From: Cherax quadricarinatus
Lineage: Eukaryota > Arthropoda > Malacostraca > Decapoda > Parastacidae
Reading direction: 5' to 3'
Length of the DNA: 64,000 nucleotides
Assembly (NCBI RefSeq): GCF_038502225.1
Contig: NC_091340.1
Span: 29,947,310 to 30,011,309 of the forward strand
Both the position numbers and the translations under genes were made by a program. Shown here one piece after another: positions 58,487 to 64,000 of this stretch. Under the pieces are notes generated by a model. The model had not been told where the DNA came from, did not search any database, and saw only the letters and a list, made by a program, of their open reading frames with translations. Within the stretch, counting starts at the first letter, position 1, and every line of letters starts with the position of its first letter.

Positions 58487-58525
58487 TTGACTGAAGAAAC
58501 CTACTGTGTAGGCGAAACGTTTCAA
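58487..58525 (+). ncRNA. Hammerhead-like fold 1 of the plus dimer
   Basis: TTGA (58487-58490), core CTGAAGA (58491-58497; position 7 is free in hammerheads), stem II CCTAC/GTAGG (58500-58504, 58508-58512), GAAA (58514-58517), CGTT with the predicted cut after 58521, TCAA (58522-58525). Stem I is a perfect TTGA/TCAA. One A and an A-C mismatch extend between A9 and stem II. Confidence 0.6.
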
Positions 58526-58887
58526 CAATAAAGATACCTAACTAGCTTTGGCAAAGCTAGTTTTTGAGAAATGATTACTGTCTTGCTTAGATGATGTAAA
58601 TGGTTTTAAAAACCATTTAAATCATATCTGTCAGAGGCAGCAACTTCTTGGGATCTTGATACAGGAAATTCTTCAATGCCTGTCTGACCTTTAGCCATGA
58701 TCTACTTACATTAGTAGATCTTTCCACTGATAACGCCTCCTCCTTGCTTCAGTTCGCCTATCTACAGTATATAAGTCACTTATCCGAGCACATGCTGTAC
58801 CTTTATCAAGACTGGTGGATTGAACACATCCTCTCCAGGCTGAGGGACTGATTACCTCAAACTCCTCATCTTCCACAGATGTCTGTA

Positions 58888-58926
58888 CTGGACTGAAGAA
58901 GCCACTGGCTGCCGAATAGTTTCCAG
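58888..58926 (+). ncRNA. Hammerhead-like fold 2 of the plus dimer, decayed
   Basis: Stem I CTGGA (58888-58892)/TCCAG (58922-58926), core CTGAAGA (58893-58899), but stem II is broken and GAAACGTT is GAATAGTT (58914-58921). The stem I match is 5 bp and differs in sequence from other copies. Confidence 0.4.
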
Positions 58927-59034
58927 AGTAAAGAATCCTAAATGTTGCCCAAGTGTCTCGGTTCTCAGATCCGTAAATGCCTTCAAGAACGAGATACGTT
59001 ACTTCCAGGAGTTTCTACTCAGCCGGCAGAGCGA

Positions 59035-59190
59035 CTAACAGGGAGGCTCTGGTCTGGGACCAGGCTGGAAGGAGAGATGAACCAGGAACAAACATTTGGC
59101 AGGTAGATACCTGGAGGTGTCTACCTGGAAGGTGTTCCGGGGGTCAACGCCCCCGCTGTCGGGTTCATGACCAGGTCTCATACTTTCAAA
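59035..59190. repeat. Dispersed repeat fragment with GGGGGTCAACGCCCCC hairpin
   Basis: Contains CTACCTGGAAGGTGTTCCGG and GGGGGTCAACGCCCCC (59140-59155) followed by a GACCAGGTCTCAT box. It resembles, from memory, a repeat common in decapod genomes; no coding part is visible. Confidence 0.4.
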
Positions 59191-59690
59191 ATACCTTCTA
59201 CACAGGTAAACCTCCTTCATTCTCTGCTTACCTCTTGTAAACTCCAGTTCCAGGCACCTGGACGGTTCCAGAAACATTTTGACAGTTGTTACTTTATAAA
59301 GCACTTTCTGCTTTTCAAATTCTTATTTTTTAAAGTCATTGTTAAAATAAATTTTTCCTTTCCCAGACCTTGTTTTCAAAGCAAATTTTTACTCTCCTGG
59401 TTCTTGTTTTAAAGCGATTTTTCTTTTCACAGTTCTTGCTTTAAAAGCAATTTCTGTAATAAATGTCCCATAGATTTAATAATTAATACACAACTTAAAG
59501 ATTCCAGATCCTGGCCATCATTTTGTTATATATTTCATGTATACTTCGTAGCCATATACATCATACAGGTCAGACATAGATTTAATTTCACATATTTATT
59601 TTATAACCATTTCTGAATGTTCTTTCTTAATGTATATAATGTATATGGAGCTGCATAATAATCAAGAAAGAAAGAATTAAAGTAATTAAA
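59191..59690. other. Unassigned AT-rich stretch
   Basis: Three similar CTTGTTTT-AAAGC-AATTTT pieces at 59370-59450 (loose 40-50 bp repeat). Otherwise nothing. Confidence 0.45.
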
Positions 59691-59694
59691 GTTG

Positions 59695-61775
59695 AATCAA
59701 CAGGAGTGAGTACTACTGAACGTGAGCAGGATAATTGTGAGAATCAACAGGAGTACTATTGAACGTGACCAGTATAATTATGAGAATCAACTAGAGTACT
59801 ATTGAACGTAACCAGGATAATTGTGAGAATCAACAGGAGTACTATTGAACGTGACCAGGATAATTGTGAGAATCAACAGGAGTACTATTGAACGTGACCA
59901 GGATAATTGTAAGAATCAACAGGAGTACTATTGAACGTGACCAGGATAATTGTGAGAATCAACAGGAGTGAGTACTATTGAACGTGACCAGGATAATTGT
60001 GTGAATCAACAGGAGTACTATTGAACGTGAGCAGGATAATTGTGAGAATCAACAGGAGTACTATTGAACGTGACCAGGACAATTGTGAGAATCAACATGA
60101 GTACTATTGAACGTGGCCAGTATAATTATGAGAATCAACTAGAACACTATTGAACGTAACCAGGATAATTGTGAGAATCAACAGGAGTACTATTGAACGT
60201 AACCAGGATAATTGTGAGAATCAACAGGAGTACTATTGAACGTGACCAGGATAATTGTGAGAATCAACAGGAGTACTATTGAACGTAACCAGGATAATTG
60301 TGAAAATTAACAGGAGTACTATTGAACGTGACCAGGATAATTGTGAGAATCAACAGGAGTACTATTGAACGTGACCAGGATAATTGTGAGAATCAACAGG
60401 AGTACTATTGAACGTGACCAGGATAATTGTGAGAATCAACAGGAGTACTATTGAACGTGACCAGGACAATTGTGAGAATCAACAGGAGTGAGTACTATTG
60501 AACGTGACCAGGATAATTGTGAGAAGCAACAGGAGTACTATTGAACGTGACCAGGATAATTGTGAGAATCAACAGGAGTACTATTGAACGTGACCAGGAT
60601 AATTGTGAGAATCAACATGAGTACTATTGAACGTGACCAGGATAATTGTGAGAAGCAACAGGAGTACTATTGAACGTGACCAGGATAATTGTGAAAATCA
60701 ACAGGAGTGAGTACTATTGAACGTGACCAGGATAATTGTGAAAATCAACAGGAGTACTATTGAACGTGACCAGGATAATTGTGAAAATCAACAGGAGTAC
60801 TATTGAACGTGACAAGGATAATTGTGAAAATCAACAGGAGTGCTATTGAACGTGACCAGGATAATTGTGAAAATCAACAGGAGTACTATTGAACGTGACC
60901 TGGATAATTGTGAAAATCAACAGGAGTGCTATTGAACGTGACCAGGATAATTGTGAAAATCAACAGGAGTACTATTGAACGTGACCAGGATAATTGTGAA
61001 AATCAACAGGAGTACTATTGAACGTGACCAGGATAATTGTGAGAATCAACAGGAGTACTATTGAACGTGACCAGGATAATTGTGAGAATCAACAGGAGTA
61101 CTATTGAACGTAACCAGGATAATTGTGAAAATCAACAGGAGTGCTATTGAACGTGACCAGGATAATTGTGAAAATCAACAGGAGTACTATTGAACGTGAC
61201 CAGGATAATTGTGAAAATCAACAGGAGTACTATTGAACGTAACCAGGATAATTGTGAGAATCAACAGGAGTACTATTGAACGTGACCAGGATAATTGTGA
61301 AAATCAACAGGAGTACTATTGAACGTGACCAGGATAATTGTGAGAATCAACAGGAGTACTATTGAACGTGACCAGGATAATTGTGAGAATCAACAGGAGT
61401 ACTATTGAACGTGACCAGGATAATTGTGAGAATCAACAGGAGTACTATTGAACGTGACCAGGATAATTGTGAAAATTAACAGGAGTACTATTGAACGTAA
61501 CCAGGATAATTGTGAAAATCAACAGGAGTACTATTGAACGTGACCAGGATAATTGTGAGAATCAACAGGAGTGAGTACTATTGAACGTGACCAGGATAAT
61601 TGTGAGAATCAACAGGAGTACTATTGAACGTGACTAGGATAATCGTGAGAATCAACAGGAGTACTATTGAACGTGACCAGGATAATCGTGAGAATCAACA
61701 GGAGTACTATTGAACGTGACCAGGATAATCGTGAGAATCAACAGGAGTACTATTGAACGTGACCAGGATAATAGG
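59695..61775. repeat. 43-bp satellite, about 48 copies
   Basis: Unit GAGAATCAACAGGAGTACTA then TTGAACGTGACCAGGATAATTGT. A 47-bp variant with GAGTGAGTACTA occurs at intervals. GAGAATC/GAAAATC variants cluster in runs. The last units have AATCGTGAG. Confidence 0.95.
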
Positions 61776-61914
61776 GAAAAACCGAACAGAAATACCTCTT
61801 GTTGAGTCGTCGCACAGACTCTACATGGGTAGTACTTAATGTCTATACAGAAGACTAACAAGGCACAATACCATGACTGGAACAATACACAAATAACCCT
61901 TACTGAAGACACTA

Positions 61915-62050
61915 AACCCTTTAACTACGTTTCGGTCGGAATTGAACCATTAACTAGTCACACAGAGTAACTTGTTAATAAAAGTCCATATCTGACCGAA
62001 TCGTCGTTACACCTTTCATTCTCTTTAAGTGCGGGTTATTTACCTAGTGT
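61915..62050. repeat. Inverted pair of the GACCGAAACGTCGTT repeat
   Basis: The minus copy at 61915-61980 and plus copy at 61985-62050 face each other with a short spacer; same family as 772-865. Confidence 0.6.
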
Positions 62051-62335
62051 CTATATTGGAGTTAGTCAATGCATAGAAAAAAACTATATCATGATATTAT
62101 TTCTCTGATATTTAAATCACTAAAAGCCATACGGACAAGATCAAGAATTTCCAAAAATAAAAAGGCGTAAAACTGGTTTCAGGAGCTCAACTCCATGCAG
62201 TGCAAATGGGTTATAAATCGTTGTGTAAACCCGGTGATATGTTATGTATAAAAAACCGAGCTGGGCAGGGCCGTGGTTTAGTGCAAATAAAACTGGCTAA
62301 AGAAATTTTGCGTGAAGAATGTGGTCTCAGAGGTT
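62051..62335. other. Unassigned stretch
   Basis: No gene or repeat recognised. Confidence 0.4.
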
Positions 62336-62788
<453 letters not shown>

Positions 62789-63030
62789 CTTTATTTCTAC
62801 AAGTACGTGATGCAACTTATATAGACCATAGCTCACATTAATGGCATGCTATATAGAAAGCCCCAGGTTATGCAGAGCAATTCCTGCAACTTAGGTTAAA
62901 TTTTGTCCCCCAGGATGGGACCCACACCACTCGGCTAACACCCAGGTACCTACCTAGTGCTAGGGGAACAGGATCAGCAGGTGTCTTAAGGAAAACTCCT
63001 CCGTACCGGGGATCGAACCACGGACCTAAC
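62789..63030 (-). mobile_element. SINE with (ATT)n tail
   Basis: Minus strand: B-box-like TGGTTCGATCCC (63020-63009), body with CTAGCACTAGGTAGGTACCT and TGCATAACCTGGGGCTTTCT, then TACTTGTAGAAATAAAGATT and (ATT)n. A second copy of the tail lies at 40225-40400. The A box of the head is not visible, so the head is probably cut near 63030. Confidence 0.65.
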
Positions 63031-63180
63031 ATGTTGTTGGTAATTCTACCATTATTACTTGTCGTCTCCTGAGTTAAATTGCGCAACTTTGAGCTCCTGA
63101 AGAATCTTCACCTCCTGGCATAAATTATCTTCAGACGCTAGCCTCCAGGGTCTTATTCTCGTGATTATTACCTCGCTAAG

Positions 63181-63230
63181 ACCCTCCAGTCTTTCTTTCT
63201 CCCTTTCTTTCTTTCTTTCTTTCTTTCTTT
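63181..63230. repeat. (CTTT)n microsatellite
   Basis: TTTC/CTTT units with few interruptions. Confidence 0.9.
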
Positions 63231-63535
63231 CCCTCGAGATTCATTGTCTTTAGCAGATGCTACGTTTTTCCAGACCTCGTCACCGTCTGTACTAAATGCA
63301 CAAATTCAATTAATTCTGAACTGAGTTTTTGGGTCTAAATTAAATTTCCAGTTGACGTTCCTATTACTGTTTTTTTTTCATGTTCTTCCTATTTATCGTC
63401 TTTGTTTTCATTCTTCTACTGTTCCTACCTATTTACTCGCTTAAATTGTTGCTCCTTTATCCGTCTTCGACTTGTTCCTGTGATTCTTCTTTATCTTTCT
63501 GTACCTTCTACTAATTATCCTTCTTGTTGCTTCTC

Positions 63536-63655
63536 AAATCAGGAACGGGTGGGATTGAACCCATGACAGGCGACTCTTGAAACCCACTGGCCATGGGTTC
63601 GAGTCCCATCCGTTTCGTGATTTGTCTGCATTCGTGTTATTACGATTTCGTGAAT
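63536..63655. mobile_element. tRNA-derived SINE in palindromic form
   Basis: The B-box arm GGGTTCGAGTCCC (63595-63607) has an inverted partner GGGATTGAACCC (63551-63562). Flanks AAATCA-GAACGG/CCGTTTCGTGATTT are also inverted. It is followed by a TGTTATTACGATTTCGTGA box as at 45293. Confidence 0.6.
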
Positions 63656-64000
63656 CGTTGGTGCTTCTCTTTTTTTTTCTGTAGCAAAGTTTTCTCTTCT
63701 TCTTTCTTCTTCTCGTGACCTTTCACTTTACTTCCATTTCTCCTCTCTCTTTCCAGTCTTCTTCTATTTGTTGTTGTGTCTCCTACTCATCCTCCTTCAC
63801 TTTTCTCTTATTTAAGTCATTCTGAGGCTCCTGATCCTTCTTCTAATCTTCCTGCTTCTGCTGCTCCTGATTCTCCTCTTACTGCTGCTTTCCCACTTGT
63901 TGCTTCTCTCCTTTTCTTTTCATCCTCTTCGTCCTTCTCCCTCTGATCTATCTCACTGGTTCTCTCCTCCTCCTTTTGTTTCTGTGTCTGCTTCTTCTGT
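63656..64000. other. Pyrimidine-rich stretch to window end
   Basis: TTCTTC/CTCC-rich sequence; no gene recognised. The interval 63031-63180 and 63231-63535 likewise shows nothing definite. Confidence 0.5.

Larger units (their letters stand above)
58441..58975 (+). mobile_element. Second dimeric hammerhead-bearing element
   Basis: Two folds head to tail with predicted cuts after 58521 and 58921 (400 nt apart). The interval carries TATATAAG (58768-58775) and the box CTGAGGGACTGATTACCTCA (58840-58859), the same order as in the minus dimer at 36.3-37.1 kb. The sequence between differs greatly from that element, so it is an older or different subfamily. No reverse transcriptase inside. Confidence 0.65.

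Overview
The window is repeat-dominated eukaryotic DNA with no intact host gene that I can support. LINE fragments, tRNA-derived SINEs, long minisatellites and (AC)n, (TA)n and (AAT)n microsatellites together suggest a large arthropod genome. Several repeat sequences (the LINE tail at 20000-20100, the SINE near 62900, the RTE-like tail at 44571) look like ones I associate with decapod crustaceans. That assignment is inference from memory, not a database match.

Layout. 0-5.8 kb: hAT transposase remnant, a hammerhead-type repeat remnant, a SINE, and 71-, 21- and 41-bp tandem repeats. 5.86-14.04 kb: an 8.2-kb array of a 12-bp unit. 14-16.5 kb: SINE, LINE and dispersed-repeat fragments and a short 16-bp repeat. 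16.5-18.5 kb: 23-bp satellite. 18.5-24.7 kb: four CR1/L2-type LINE copies on the minus strand, separated by (TG)n. 24.9-34.4 kb: a 15-bp satellite abutting a 36-bp satellite. 34.7-35.4 kb: a 20-bp satellite made of a SINE A box. 35.4-41 kb: hammerhead-bearing repeats, a broken Jockey-type LINE and a 34-bp satellite. 41-44.7 kb: tRNA-SINE and an RTE-type LINE. 45-47.3 kb: palindromic SINE and repeat pairs and a 250-bp (TA)n. 47.5-52 kb: a 4.5-kb, 20-bp satellite. 52.2-57 kb: eight consecutive plus-strand CR1/L2-type LINE fragments separated by (AC)n. 57-59.7 kb: low-complexity DNA and a second hammerhead dimer. 59.7-61.8 kb: 43-bp satellite. 61.9-64 kb: palindromic repeats, SINE with (AAT)n tail, pyrimidine-rich DNA. 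Roughly 30 kb of the 64 kb is tandem repeat.

The most interesting system is a repeat family that carries a hammerhead-ribozyme-like fold (CUGANGA, stem II, GAAA) and occurs as head-to-tail dimers. In two independent dimers the predicted cleavage sites lie about 400 nt apart (401 nt on the minus strand at 36341-36741, 400 nt on the plus strand at 58521-58921). Stem I and stem II change in compensating fashion between copies, and a TATATAAG box sits upstream of the ribozyme. This is the architecture known from Penelope-like element terminal repeats and from retrozymes. The second notable pattern is a LINE family whose copies all begin directly at (AC)n, and most end in (AC)n too, which suggests insertion into the microsatellite tails of earlier copies. 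Nearly all very long open frames here are by-products of tandem units whose lengths are multiples of three.
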